In this document: piece by piece, positions 44,462 through 53,461 of the stretch
How positions within the stretch are numbered: position 1 is the first letter of the stretch
Layout: the number at the start of each line of letters is the position of its first letter
Source of the DNA: Olsenella sp. An293
Lineage (GTDB): Bacteria; Actinomycetota; Coriobacteriia; Coriobacteriales; Atopobiaceae
Assembly (NCBI RefSeq): GCF_002159495.1
Contig: NZ_NFIT01000001.1
Span: forward strand, 62,001-126,000
Direction: 5' to 3'
DNA: 64,000 nt
Position numbers and translations under genes: made by a program
The notes under the pieces: generated by a model
What the model was told of the DNA's origin: nothing
Databases searched by the model: none
The model's input: the letters and a program-made list of their open reading frames with translations, nothing else

Positions 44462-45229
44462 CTAGAAGTCCAGGCGGACGGGGATGCCCTGGCCGGCCAT
44501 GTACTCCTTGACCTGGCGGATGGTGAACGTGCCAAAGTGGAAGACGCTCGCAGCGAGCACGGCGTCGGCCTCGCCCTCGATGATGCCCTCGGCAAAGTGC
44601 TCGAGCGTGCCGACGCCGCCCGACGCGATCACCGGGATCGGCACGGCGCGCGCCACCGCGCGGGTGAGCGCGAGGTCAAAGCCGTCCTTGGTGCCGTCGC
44701 GGTCCATGCTCGTGAGCAGGATCTCCCCGGCGCCGCGACGCGCGGCCTCCTCCGCCCAGGCGACGGCGTCGATGCCCGTGGCGACGCGCCCTCCCGCGAG
44801 ATAGACCTCCCACTTGTCCGCCGCTCCCACGCGCTTGGCGTCGATCGCACAGATGACGGCCTGCGAGCCAAAGGCCGTGGCCGCCGCGGTGATGAGGCTC
44901 GGGTCCTTGACGGCGGCGGAGTTGAGCGAGACCTTGTCCGCGCCGGCGGCGATCATCTCGCGGCAGGAGGCCACGTCGCGAAAGCCCCCGCCCACCGTGT
45001 AGGGGATGCGCAGCTCGGCCGAGGCGCGGCTGGCCAGGCCGATCTTGGTGGCGCGGTCGTCAGAGGTCGCGGTGATGTCGAGGAAGACCACCTCGTCGGC
45101 GCCCTCGGCGTCGTAGCGGCGCGCGAGCTCCACGGGGTCGCCCGCGTCGCGCAGGCCCACGAAGTTGACGCCCTTCACCACGCGTCCGTCCTTGACGTCC
45201 AGGCAGGGGATGACTCGCTTTGTCAGCAT
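44462..45229 (-). CDS. hisF: Imidazole glycerol phosphate synthase subunit HisF
   Basis: A 255-residue TIM-barrel cyclase that, with the glutaminase HisH, makes imidazole glycerol phosphate and AICAR. The catalytic Asp residues are in [12 protein letters not shown] and [15 protein letters not shown], phosphate loops in VGGGFRD and ASGGVGT. ATG 45229 has AAAGGACCA upstream. It is separated from the main his operon by 230 bases holding a strong inverted repeat (45257-45341), and a TATGAT (complement at 45365-45370) suggests a private promoter. Confidence 0.95.
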   Translation of the reverse strand: MLTKRVIPCLDVKDGRVVKGVNFVGLRDAGDPVELARRYDAEGADEVVFLDITATSDDRATKIGLASRASAELRIPYTVGGGFRDVASCREMIAAGADKVSLNSAAVKDPSLITAAATAFGSQAVICAIDAKRVGAADKWEVYLAGGRVATGIDAVAWAEEAARRGAGEILLTSMDRDGTKDGFDLALTRAVARAVPIPVIASGGVGTLEHFAEGIIEGEADAVLAASVFHFGTFTIRQVKEYMAGQGIPVRLDF

Positions 45230-45256
45230 GGGTGGTCCTTTCGGTTGCCGGGGCCC

Positions 45257-45341
45257 GGGTCCGCCGTCCTTCTCGCAGGGCCCAGCGCTCACTGCGTTCG
45301 CTCGCTGCGCGATTCGCCCTGCCGAGAAGGACGGCGGACCC
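45257..45341. repeat. 85-bp inverted repeat upstream of hisF
   Basis: A perfect 19-bp inverted repeat (45257-45275 and 45323-45341, GGGTCCGCCGTCCTTCTCG and complement) continues inward as cagggc/gccctg after a one-base offset. The loop, rich in gcgctc/gctgcgc, can pair further. It lies 28-112 bases upstream of the hisF start, so a transcript would carry a very stable leader structure. Confidence 0.72.
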
Positions 45342-45459
45342 CCGGGCGAACGGAGGACGTTGCAATCATAGTTGGACTTCGGGGGTCCCTGGGGCTGGAG
45401 GCTCTTCTCGCCCCGAGGTGTTTACACGGGATGGCGGGGGCTGTCGTCCCCCGGCGAGG

Positions 45460-46647
45460 CTAACGACCACGGCGCGACCACGCGCGCAGCGCCCAGCCCA
45501 CCGGACCGGGCTGGAAGCGCCGCCCGACGTCGATCAGGCGCGCGGGGATGTCGATCCCCTGGGGGCAGTGGCGCGCGCACGCGCCGCAGCGGACGCAGTT
45601 GCTCACGAGCTTGGGCGCGCTCGTGCGCACCGCGCTCGCGGTGAAGTACTGCGAGAGCCCCGTGAACCACCCGTGCGCGAAGCTCGCGTTGTAGGCCGAG
45701 AAGCACCCGGGGATGTTGATGCCCTGCGGGCACGGCATGCAGTAGTTGCACCCCGTGCAGGGGACGCGGTTGGTTCGGGCGAACTCCTCGACCACGCGGG
45801 CGATGACCTCGTGCTGCGCGGGCGTGAGCGAACCCGGCAGGGCGCGGCACGCCACGGCGGCGTTCTCCTCGACCTGCTCGGGCGCGGCCATGCCGGAGAG
45901 CAGCATCGTCACCTCGGGGTGGTCCCACACCCAGGAGAGGCCCCAGGCGGCGGGCGTCTCCAGGCCGGGCGCGGCCGCGGCGTCGAGGATGCGCCGCGCG
46001 CGGTCGGGCAGCTTGTCGGCGAGGCGCCCGCCCAGCAGGGGTTCCATGACAAAGACGGCGAGACCGCGCGCAGCGGCGGCGCGCAGGCCCGCGGTGCCCG
46101 CCTGGTACTGCTCGCCCGCGTAGTTGTACTGGATCTGGCAGAAGTCCCAGTCGTAGGCGTCCAGCAGGACGGGAAAGTCACCCGCGCTGCCGTGATAGGA
46201 GAAGCCGGTCTGGCGGATGCGGCCGGCGGCGCGCTGGCGGGCCACCCAGTCCTCGATGCCCAGGTCGCGCAGGCGCTCCCACTGCGCGGGGCTCGTGACG
46301 TTGTGGATCAGGTAGTAGTCCACGCGGTCCGTGCGCAGGCGGCGGAGCTGTTCGTCGAAGATGCGGTCGAGGTCGGCGGTCGCGCGCACGGAGCCGTGCG
46401 GCAGCTTGGTGGCGAGAAGCACGCGGTCGCGCAGGCCAAGCTCGTCGAGGGCGGCGCCCACGCAGGCCTCGTTGCCCGGGTAGAGGTAGGCGGTGTCCAG
46501 GTAGTTGATGCCGCGCTCGACGGCACAGGCGATGATGGCGCGGGCGCGCTCGGGATCGGGGCGGCCGGGCGGGCCCGGAAGGCGCATGCACCCGAGGCCG
46601 AGCGCCGATATGCGGTCCCCGTTGCGCGGGTTGGTGCGGTACTGCAT
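45460..46647 (-). CDS. Aldo/keto reductase with C-terminal 4Fe-4S ferredoxin domain
   Basis: A 395-residue protein. Residues 1-about 275 form an AKR barrel with the catalytic Asp-Tyr (LDTAYLYPG), Lys (LATKLPHGS) and His (YLIHNV). The rest contains two ferredoxin-type clusters, CTGCNYCMPCPQGINIP and CVRCGACARHCPQGIDIP, predicting one or two 4Fe-4S centres. Similar proteins are common in anaerobes, but their substrates are poorly known. It starts 2 bases after hisA, inside the his operon, which may be a functional link or simple hitchhiking. Confidence 0.88.
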   Translation of the reverse strand: MQYRTNPRNGDRISALGLGCMRLPGPPGRPDPERARAIIACAVERGINYLDTAYLYPGNEACVGAALDELGLRDRVLLATKLPHGSVRATADLDRIFDEQLRRLRTDRVDYYLIHNVTSPAQWERLRDLGIEDWVARQRAAGRIRQTGFSYHGSAGDFPVLLDAYDWDFCQIQYNYAGEQYQAGTAGLRAAAARGLAVFVMEPLLGGRLADKLPDRARRILDAAAAPGLETPAAWGLSWVWDHPEVTMLLSGMAAPEQVEENAAVACRALPGSLTPAQHEVIARVVEEFARTNRVPCTGCNYCMPCPQGINIPGCFSAYNASFAHGWFTGLSQYFTASAVRTSAPKLVSNCVRCGACARHCPQGIDIPARLIDVGRRFQPGPVGWALRAWSRRGR

Positions 46648-46649
46648 GG

Positions 46650-47387
46650 CTACCCCGCGCAGGCCGCGAGCGCGTCCTCGAGCGAGAAGGACCCCTCGTA
46701 GAGGGCGCGCCCGGTGATGGCGCCCTCGATCACGCCCGGCCCGAGCGCCGCCAGCGCCCGCAGGTCGTCCAGGCCCGCGATGCCGCCCGAGGCGACCACG
46801 GGAAAGCCCGCGACCTCGGCCACGTGGCGGTACGCCTCGGCGTCCACGCCGCAGCGCATGCCGTCGCGCGCGACGTCGGTGAAGACGAGGTGGCGATACC
46901 CCAGCTCGGCGAGGCGCGCCACGAGCTCGTCTGCGGAGAGCGCCGCGCCCTCGCGCCAGCCGTTCACGCGCACCTCTCCCCCGCGGGCGGCCACGTCGGC
47001 CACCACGAGCTCGCCGAAGCGCCGCGCCGCCTCCGCGGCGAAGGCCGGGTCGCGCACCAGCGCGGTGCCGATGGCAATCCGTCGCACGCCGAGCCCCGCC
47101 AGCCGCTCCACGGCGGCGAGGTCGCGCACGCCTCCGCCGGCGTCCACCGAGATGCCGGGCACGGCACAGATAGCGCGGATCGCGGCGTCGTTGGCCGCGC
47201 GGGCCGCGGCGTCTTCCTCGAGCGTGGCGGAGAGGTCGACCACGTGCACCCAGCGCGCCCCGGCGTCGCGGAACCTCTCGGCCACCGCGGCGGGGTCGCT
47301 CGAGTAGACGTCCATGTGGGCGCGCTCGCCGCGCGCCAGGCGCACGACGCGGCCTCCCACCAGATCGATCGCGGGAAACAGGATCAT
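46650..47387 (-). CDS. hisA: ProFAR isomerase HisA
   Basis: A 245-residue TIM-barrel isomerase for the fourth step of histidine synthesis. Catalytic Asp residues appear in FPAIDLVGGRVVRL and FTDVARDGM; VDAGGGVRD and ASGGIAGL are phosphate-binding loops. In actinobacteria HisA may double as the tryptophan-pathway PriA; whether that is so here cannot be decided from the window. It overlaps hisH by an ATGA. Confidence 0.93.
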   Translation of the reverse strand: MILFPAIDLVGGRVVRLARGERAHMDVYSSDPAAVAERFRDAGARWVHVVDLSATLEEDAAARAANDAAIRAICAVPGISVDAGGGVRDLAAVERLAGLGVRRIAIGTALVRDPAFAAEAARRFGELVVADVAARGGEVRVNGWREGAALSADELVARLAELGYRHLVFTDVARDGMRCGVDAEAYRHVAEVAGFPVVASGGIAGLDDLRALAALGPGVIEGAITGRALYEGSFSLEDALAACAG

Positions 47388-48046
47388 GCGCCACCCCCGA
47401 CCACGCCGACGAAGCCCTCGAGGATCGCGCGGCCCACCGCCGAGCTCTTCTCGGGGTGGAACTGCACGCCAAAGACGTTGTCCGCCCAGACGGCGCTCGC
47501 GAAGCTGCGCACGTAGTGCGTGCGCGCCGCCACCACGTCGCCCGGGACGTCGTCGGCGAGCGCGAAGGAGTGCGTGAAGTAGACGTTTGCCCCCTCGGGC
47601 ACGGCCGAGAAGAGCGGGCACCCGCGGCCGTGCTCGGTCAGGTGGACCTGGTCCCAGCCCACGTGCGGGACCTTGAGGCGCGACGACTCCAGGCGCGTGG
47701 CCGAGCCGGCGATCACGCCCAGGCCGCCCGTCCACGAGCCGTCGTCCGTCTCGTTGCCGCGCTCGAAGAGCAGCTGCAGGCCCAGGCAGATGCCGAGGAA
47801 CGGCACGCCGCGGCCGAGCGCGTCGAGGACGGCCTCGGCCTCGCCAGACGCGCGCAGGTAGGCCATGGCGTCGCCGAAGCTGCCCACGCCGGGCAGCACC
47901 ACGCCGGACGCGGCCCTGATGACGGCGGGGTCGTCGGAGACCACGGCGCTGCCGCCCGCCTCCGCAAGCCCGCGCTCGACCGAGCTCAGGTTGCCCTTGT
48001 GATAGTCCACGATGACGATCGGGCGGGCGCCGACGGCGGGCGCCAT
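47384..48046 (-). CDS. hisH: Imidazole glycerol phosphate synthase glutaminase subunit HisH
   Basis: A 220-residue class I glutamine amidotransferase that delivers ammonia to HisF. The triad is visible: nucleophile Cys in FLGICLGLQLL, His and Glu in VQFHPEKSS. Oxyanion strand LPGVGSFGDAM. ATG 48046 shares one base with the hisB stop (TGATG) and has GGGGAG 6 bases upstream; the adjacent GTG at 48049 is an alternative. Confidence 0.94.
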   Translation of the reverse strand: MAPAVGARPIVIVDYHKGNLSSVERGLAEAGGSAVVSDDPAVIRAASGVVLPGVGSFGDAMAYLRASGEAEAVLDALGRGVPFLGICLGLQLLFERGNETDDGSWTGGLGVIAGSATRLESSRLKVPHVGWDQVHLTEHGRGCPLFSAVPEGANVYFTHSFALADDVPGDVVAARTHYVRSFASAVWADNVFGVQFHPEKSSAVGRAILEGFVGVVGGGA

Positions 48047-48633
48047 CACAGGCTCCCCTTGGTGGACGGCACGCCGTCGACGCGCGGGTCGGGCTCGACG
48101 GCCTCGCGCAGGGCACGCGCCGCCGCCTTGAACGTCGCCTCGAGGATGTGGTGGGCGTTGGACCCGCAGACCAGGCGCAGGTGCAGCGTGACGCCCGCCT
48201 CGCGCGCGAGGCCCGCGAAGAACTCGTGGCCGAGCTCGGTGTCGAAGGCCCCCACCTTGGCGGGCCCGATGGGCACGTCCCAGTAGAGCTCGCCGCGGCC
48301 GGAGACGTCCACGGCGGCCATGACGAGCGCCTCGTCGAGCGGCACCATGACCGAACCAAAGCGGCGGATGCCGCGCTTGTCGCCGAGCGCCTCGCGCAGG
48401 GCCTGGCCGAGCACGATGCCGGTGTCCTCGACGGTGTGGTGGTCGTCGACCTCGAGGTCGCCCTTCACGCGGACGGTGAGGTCGATGAGCGAGTGGCGCG
48501 CGAGCGCGGTGAGCATGTGGTCGAAAAATCCCACGCCGGTCTCGACGTCGGCGACGCCGGTCCCGTCGAGGTCGACGGACAGCCCGATGTCGGTCTCGGC
48601 GGTGGCGCGGACGGCCTTGGCGGTCCTTGTCAT
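48046..48633 (-). CDS. hisB: Imidazoleglycerol-phosphate dehydratase
   Basis: A 195-residue monofunctional HisB that dehydrates imidazole glycerol phosphate using manganese. Metal-binding motifs DDHHTVED and SNAHHILEA are intact, as is GFFDHML. There is no fused histidinol-phosphate phosphatase, and no separate phosphatase (hisN/hisK/hisJ) is in the window. The ATG overlaps the hisC stop as ATGA. Confidence 0.95.
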   Translation of the reverse strand: MTRTAKAVRATAETDIGLSVDLDGTGVADVETGVGFFDHMLTALARHSLIDLTVRVKGDLEVDDHHTVEDTGIVLGQALREALGDKRGIRRFGSVMVPLDEALVMAAVDVSGRGELYWDVPIGPAKVGAFDTELGHEFFAGLAREAGVTLHLRLVCGSNAHHILEATFKAAARALREAVEPDPRVDGVPSTKGSL

Positions 48634-49721
48634 GATTCCTCCCTCACAAGCGTCGCGAGCGCGTCGAGAAGAGCGTCGTTCTCCTCGCGCGTGCCCACGG
48701 AGAGCCTGAGACATCCCTCGAGCCCCGGCGCGGCGCTGAAGTCGCGCACCAGGACGGAGTGCTCGTCGCGCAGGCGCCGGCGCACCTCGGCGGCGCGCGG
48801 CACGCGCACGAGCACGAAGTTGGCGGACGAGGGCCACGTCCGGACGCCGGGAAGCTCCGAAAGCCCCGCGGCCAGCCGCTCGCGCTCGGCCACGATGTCG
48901 GCGACCGTCCCGGCGAGCGCCTCCCGGCAGCGCAGCGCCGCGAGGCCCGCCGCCTGGGCGAGCACGTCAACGGAGTATATCTGACGCACGGCCCCGAGGA
49001 CGTCCACGACCGCCGGGTCCGCCACGAGATAGCCCACGCGCGCGCCCGCCAGGCCAAAGGCCTTGGAGAGGGTCCGCAGCACCATGAGGCGGGGCTCGGA
49101 GGCGACCCACCCCACGACGCTCGAGCCCTCGGGGGCAAACTCGACGTAGGCCTCGTCGACCATGACCAGGGCGTCGGTCTCGTCGAGCAGGCGGCGCACG
49201 ACGGCCGGGTCGAGCAGGTCGCCCGTGGGGTTGTTGGGCGAGGTCACAAACACCAGGTCGGCGCCTGCCGCGGCGGCCACGAGCGCGTCGGCGTCCACCG
49301 AGAAGTCCTCCGCGTCGCGCCAGACGCGCTCGACCGCGGTCTCGCACATCGCGGCGAAGTTGGCGTACTCCGAGAAGTCCGGCGGGCACGTGACGAGCGT
49401 CCGCCCCGGCCCGCCAAAGGCAAAGAGCAGGTTGAAGAGCAGCTCGTCGCCGCCGTTGCCCACGCAGACGCTCCCGCGGGCGACCCCGTGGCGCTCGGCG
49501 ATCGCGTCGCGCAGCTCGTTTGCCATGGGGTCCGGGTAGCGGTTGAGCGGCGTGGCGAGAAGGGCGGCGTCGATCGCGGCGCGGACCTCCTCCGGCAGCG
49601 CGTGGGTGTTCTCGTTGGCCGAGAGGTTGACGCGGCAGGGCGAGAAGGCCGGGTCGTACGGCTCGAAGCCGGCGAGCGCGGGCCGCAGGCGGGCGGCGAG
49701 GTCGAGGTTCTTCTCGGCCAT
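48630..49721 (-). CDS. hisC: Histidinol-phosphate aminotransferase
   Basis: A 363-residue PLP enzyme. Visible: [14 protein letters not shown], substrate/cofactor [27 protein letters not shown] with the cofactor Asp and Tyr, and the Schiff-base Lys in [16 protein letters not shown]. Typical length. ATG 49721 follows GGAGGTGTGAG; that site lies inside the end of hisD, whose stop is one base before this ATG. Confidence 0.94.
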   Translation of the reverse strand: MAEKNLDLAARLRPALAGFEPYDPAFSPCRVNLSANENTHALPEEVRAAIDAALLATPLNRYPDPMANELRDAIAERHGVARGSVCVGNGGDELLFNLLFAFGGPGRTLVTCPPDFSEYANFAAMCETAVERVWRDAEDFSVDADALVAAAAGADLVFVTSPNNPTGDLLDPAVVRRLLDETDALVMVDEAYVEFAPEGSSVVGWVASEPRLMVLRTLSKAFGLAGARVGYLVADPAVVDVLGAVRQIYSVDVLAQAAGLAALRCREALAGTVADIVAERERLAAGLSELPGVRTWPSSANFVLVRVPRAAEVRRRLRDEHSVLVRDFSAAPGLEGCLRLSVGTREENDALLDALATLVREES

Positions 49722-49722
49722 C

Positions 49723-51120
49723 TCACACCTCCGACCTGCTAGTTGGGGACTGTCCCCAACTAGCAGAACTGGCGGGGGCGGCGAGGTCGGAGGGCCAGGC
49801 GACGCGGTGGACGTCGTCCACGTCAAACGAGGCGCCCTCGGCGAGGCGCCGGCGCAGGCCCACGGAGAGGGCGTGCGCCCAGAGCCCCTCGGACTGCGCG
49901 AGCGTCTGCGCCGCGGGGGCGTCGGCGAGCAGGCCCTCGGGCGTGTAGCAGATCACGCTCGAGCGCTTTTGGAAGTCGTAGACGCCCAGGGGGTTGGAGA
50001 AGCGCGCGGTGCCGCCGGTGGGCAGCGTGTGGTTGGGGCCGGCCACGTAGTCGCCCAGGGGCTCGGAGCTCCAGGCGCCCACGAAGATCGCGCCGGCGTT
50101 GCGCACGCGGCCGAGAAGCGCCATGGCGTCCTCGCAGTGCAGCTCGAGGTGCTCGGGAGCCACCACGTTGACGGCGTCGACGGCCGCCTCCAGGCTCTCG
50201 GCCACCACGATCACGCCGCGGTCGTCGAGCGAGGCGCGGGTGATCTCCTCGCGCGGGCTCTGGGCGACGAGGCGCTCGGCGGCGGCGAGCACGCGGTCGG
50301 GCAGCTCCGGGTCGCAGGTCACGAGGTAGCAGCTCGCCATAGGGTCGTGCTCGGCCTGGGCCATGAGGTCGGCGGCCACCACCACGGGGTCGGCCGTGGC
50401 GTCGGCGAGCACGCACACCTCGGAGGGGCCGGCCACCATGTCGATGCCCACGTCCCCGGAGACGAGGCGCTTGGCGGCGGCCACGTAGGCGTTGCCGGGA
50501 CCCACGATCTTGTCGACCGCCGGGATGGACTCGGTGCCGTACGCCACGGCGGCCACGGCCTGGGCTCCGCCCACGGCGTAGACCTCGTCCACGCCCGCGA
50601 GCGCGGCGGCGGCGAGCGTGTAGGGGTTGAGGCCGCCGCCCGCCTGCGGCGGGGTCACCATCACCACGCGTGGCACGCCCGCGACCTTGGCGGGGATGGT
50701 GTCCATGAGGACGGTCGAGGGGTACTGCGCGCGGCCGCCCGGCACGTAGACGGCGGCCGAGGCCACGGGCGTCACCTGCACGCCGAGGATCGTGCCGTCG
50801 GCGCGCGCCGTGAACCAGGACTGCTCGCGCTCGCGCTCGTGGAAGTCGCGAATCTGGTCGCGCGCCTGGGTGAGGGCGGCGAGAAACTCCTGCGGAACGG
50901 CCTCGAGCGCGGCGGCGAGCGCCTCGTCGGGCACGCGGAAGGCGTCCGGGCAGGCGCCGTCGAAGCGCACGCAGAGCTCGCGCACCGCCACGTCGCCGCG
51001 GGCGCGCACGTCCGCCACGATCTTCTCGGCCGCCTCCATGACCTCGGCGGGCAGGGCGCCCGCGCGGTTGAGGTCGGCCTGCGTGAGGCGGCGTCCCCCC
51101 TCGAGCACGACGGTCCTCAT
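49723..51120 (-). CDS. hisD: Histidinol dehydrogenase with palindrome-encoded C-terminal tail
   Basis: A 465-residue enzyme catalysing the last two steps of histidine synthesis with NAD and zinc. Metal ligands lie in [13 protein letters not shown] and [20 protein letters not shown] (20 residues); [10 protein letters not shown] and [10 protein letters not shown] are family motifs. The last about 35 residues are not typical: they run through a perfect 15-bp palindrome (49736-49766) that encodes ASWGQSPTS. The tail thus looks acquired, by insertion of the palindrome near the original stop. ATG 51120 overlaps hisZG as ATGA. Confidence 0.93.
   Translation of the reverse strand: MRTVVLEGGRRLTQADLNRAGALPAEVMEAAEKIVADVRARGDVAVRELCVRFDGACPDAFRVPDEALAAALEAVPQEFLAALTQARDQIRDFHEREREQSWFTARADGTILGVQVTPVASAAVYVPGGRAQYPSTVLMDTIPAKVAGVPRVVMVTPPQAGGGLNPYTLAAAALAGVDEVYAVGGAQAVAAVAYGTESIPAVDKIVGPGNAYVAAAKRLVSGDVGIDMVAGPSEVCVLADATADPVVVAADLMAQAEHDPMASCYLVTCDPELPDRVLAAAERLVAQSPREEITRASLDDRGVIVVAESLEAAVDAVNVVAPEHLELHCEDAMALLGRVRNAGAIFVGAWSSEPLGDYVAGPNHTLPTGGTARFSNPLGVYDFQKRSSVICYTPEGLLADAPAAQTLAQSEGLWAHALSVGLRRRLAEGASFDVDDVHRVAWPSDLAAPASSASWGQSPTSRSEV
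49736..49766. repeat. Perfect 15-bp palindrome inside the hisD 3' end
   Basis: Arms ctgctagttggggac (49736-49750) and its complement (49752-49766) around a single T. It is within the hisD reading frame and 15 bases upstream of the hisC start region. The core GGGACTGTCCC also occurs at 4391-4401. Confidence 0.82.
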
Positions 51121-52787
51121 GACTCACTCCCCTTCCTCGCGACCTCGGCGAGACGCGCGGCGAGGTCGCGGATCCTTCGGTCGCAGCGATAGGCGGCGGG
51201 CCCGGCGAAGAAGCGCGCGGTGCACTCCATGACCTCGTCGACGATCACGAGGTCGTTCTCGGCGAGCGTGGTGCCCGTCGCCGTGATGTCCACGATGCGG
51301 TCGGCCATGCCCACGATCGGGCCGAGCTCGATGTTGCCGTGCAGCGTCACGATGTCGACCTGCTGCCCGATGGAATCGTAGTACTGCTGCGTGATGCGCG
51401 GGTACTTGGTCGCCACGCGGACGGCGCCGCGCCAAGCGTAGTTGCGCGCCGCCTCACCGGCCTTGTCGCGCGGCTCGGCCACCACGAAGCGACAGCCGCC
51501 GTAGCGCAGGTCCACGAGCTGGAGCAGGTCGAGCCCCGCCTCGATGAGCGAGTCCTTGCCGCAGACGCCGCAGTCGGCGCCTCCCCGGCCCACGAAGGCC
51601 GGCGCGTCCTGGGCGCGCACGATCACGTACTCGACGTCGCCCTCGCGGATGACGAGCTTGCGCCCGGGGTCCGCGAGCTCGGCGGTGGGCAGGCCCGCCG
51701 CGGCGAGGGCGGCGACGGTCTCTTTGAACAGCGACCCCTTGGGCACGGCGATGCGGATGGGCCGAGCGGCCACGTTGACGCCCGGCGTCACCACGCCCGA
51801 CTCGCCCGGCTCGCCGAGGACCTCCTGGAGGCGCTCGAGCGAGAGGGCAAAGCCGCAGGCCGCAAGGCCCGGACGGCCGAGGTTGGCGAGCACCGCGTCG
51901 TAGCGCCCGCCCGAGGCGAGGCTCGCGGCGATGCCCTCGGCGTAGCCCTTGAAGATGATGCCGGTGTAGTAGTCGAAGGAGTTGATGATCGAGAAGTCGA
52001 AGGAGAGGCGCCCGGCCGAGAAGAGGTCGGCGAGCTTGGAGGCGAGGGCCGAGAGCTCGGCGGTGCCGCGGGACTCGACGGGCACGCCCGCGTCGGCGAG
52101 AAGGACGTCGAGCCGCTCGATGACCTCGGGGCCGCCGCCCATGCGCACGACCTCGTGCAGGGCGCGGGCGGCCGCGGGCGGAAGGTCCGGCGTGGCGTCA
52201 ATGAGCTCGCCGAGGGTCACGAGGTCCGAGTCATGGACGAGGGCGAGCACCTCCTCGCGAAACTCCGGCGTGGGCGCGCAGGCGTCGAGCAGCGCCGTGA
52301 GCGGCACCACCGAGCCAAAGACCACGCGCCAGTCCGGCACCTCGAGCGCGCCGAGCGCCTCGGCGAGCAGCCGCACGACCTCGACCTCGGCGGCGGCGCC
52401 GTCCTCGCAGACGAGCTCGACGCCGAGCTGCGTGAACTGGCGGGGCTGGCCGCGCAGGCTCGGCTCCTCGCGCACCACCGGCGCGTTGTAGCGAAAGCGT
52501 GCCGGGAGCTGGCCGGCGTCCACGCGGCCGGCAACGAGGCGGGCGACGGGCAGGGTGAGGTCGGGGCGGAGCATGAGCAGCGTGCCGTCCTCGTCGAAGA
52601 GCTGGAAGGCCGAGTCGCGCACGCGGGCGCCGCGCTCGAGGGCGGAGCGGTCCTCGAGCAGCGGGGTCTCGACGGGAAGGTAGCCATGCATGGCAAAGGT
52701 GTTGCGCACGATGCCGGAGATGCGCTCGCGGGCGAGCGCCTCGCGGGGAAGGATGTCGCGGAAGCCGCGGGGAGTTGCTGCAATCAC
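51117..52787 (-). CDS. hisZG: Fused ATP phosphoribosyltransferase: HisZ regulatory part plus HisG catalytic part
   Basis: A 556-residue fusion performing the first committed step of histidine synthesis, joining PRPP and ATP. Residues 1 to about 330 are HisZ, a catalytically dead histidyl-tRNA synthetase (ATPRGFRDILP, PDLTLPVARL, GGRYDAVLANLGRP). From about residue 343 it is short-form HisG (IAVPKGSLFKETV, VGRGGADCGVCGKDSL, and the PRPP loop TATGTTLAEND). Short HisG normally needs a separate HisZ; here both are in one chain. The GTG start has AGAGAGGA upstream. First gene of the his operon; overlaps hisD as ATGA. Confidence 0.93.
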   Translation of the reverse strand: MIAATPRGFRDILPREALARERISGIVRNTFAMHGYLPVETPLLEDRSALERGARVRDSAFQLFDEDGTLLMLRPDLTLPVARLVAGRVDAGQLPARFRYNAPVVREEPSLRGQPRQFTQLGVELVCEDGAAAEVEVVRLLAEALGALEVPDWRVVFGSVVPLTALLDACAPTPEFREEVLALVHDSDLVTLGELIDATPDLPPAAARALHEVVRMGGGPEVIERLDVLLADAGVPVESRGTAELSALASKLADLFSAGRLSFDFSIINSFDYYTGIIFKGYAEGIAASLASGGRYDAVLANLGRPGLAACGFALSLERLQEVLGEPGESGVVTPGVNVAARPIRIAVPKGSLFKETVAALAAAGLPTAELADPGRKLVIREGDVEYVIVRAQDAPAFVGRGGADCGVCGKDSLIEAGLDLLQLVDLRYGGCRFVVAEPRDKAGEAARNYAWRGAVRVATKYPRITQQYYDSIGQQVDIVTLHGNIELGPIVGMADRIVDITATGTTLAENDLVIVDEVMECTARFFAGPAAYRCDRRIRDLAARLAEVARKGSES

Positions 52788-52835
52788 GGGGGTCCTCTCT
52801 CTTCTCGCCGTGACGTCTGCCGTGTGGGGCAGGGC

Positions 52836-52855
52836 TACTTTAGCACAGTAAAGTG
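52836..52855. promoter_or_regulatory. Candidate his operator upstream of hisZG
   Basis: A dyad, TACTTTA (52836-52842), six bases, TAAAGTG (52849-52855), 49 bases upstream of hisZG. Its half CACTTTACT is repeated at 42704-42712 in the hisI leader. On the minus strand TAAAGT could double as a weak -10. The regulator is not identified. Confidence 0.45.
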
Positions 52856-52906
52856 GGTTGGCCGGAGTGTTTTCCCGCGCGAAACACGGCGGGCGGGGCG
52901 GGGCTC

Positions 52907-53197
52907 GCTTAACGATCGCGGGCCGTCGCCCGACGGGGCCCTCTTGCTTACTGATCGACGGTCATCGCAGGGCGAGGGCTTCTCTTGCTTACTATTCGCG
53001 GATCGTCGCGCGTTCGGCGCTGAGCGTGCTTACGGATCGCCGCACATCGCAGCCAATCGGGCCGAGAAGGGCCCTGTGAAGGTCCGCTGCATGCGACGAG
53101 CCGGGTTTCGTAAGCGCGCAGCCGGCAGATGCTGCGACGGTCGGGGTTTAGTAAGCACATCCACGGCCAGAGCTGCGACGGGCGGGGTTTCGTAAGC
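52907..53197. repeat. Seven copies of a 23-bp motif in two facing arrays with exact dyad symmetry
   Basis: Plus-strand copies start at 52907, 52946, 52987 and 53028; minus-strand copies end at 53115, 53156 and 53197. Spacing is 39, 41, 41 and 41, 41 bases. All seven share GCTTA at positions 1-5, C at 11, G at 15, C at 18 and TCGC at 20-23, aligned without gaps. The midpoint of every mirrored pair is 53071.5, which is exactly the centre of a GGGCCC (53069-53074). The rest of the gene-free stretch (52788-53461) holds no credible gene; 53240-53400 is extremely GC-rich. Confidence 0.85.
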
Positions 53198-53461
53198 GTC
53201 ACAGGGCAATCGCCGCTCGCGCAGAGACGAAAAGGGCCGCGAATCGCGCGACGGCCCCCAATCTCGGCACGCTCCGCGGCGCCGCGCGCCCCAAGGCGCC
53301 GCCCGCGGCCCCGACGCGACCGCCCGCCGAGCGCGCCGAGCCTCGCGAGCATCACACAGGGCCCCCGACCAGCGGGCGAAGCTCCCAGCAAGCTCGGAGG
53401 CAGACGGGCTGCAGCCCCTCCCTGCTACGCTCGGCGTCCACAGCCGAGGAGAGGAGAGGAC

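Noticed and set aside
52907-53197. CRISPR array or plasmid-type iteron origin
   Set aside because: Spacers of about 18 bases and two opposed orientations do not fit CRISPR. No replication initiator gene is adjacent and the neighbours are chromosomal housekeeping genes, so an origin is not supported.
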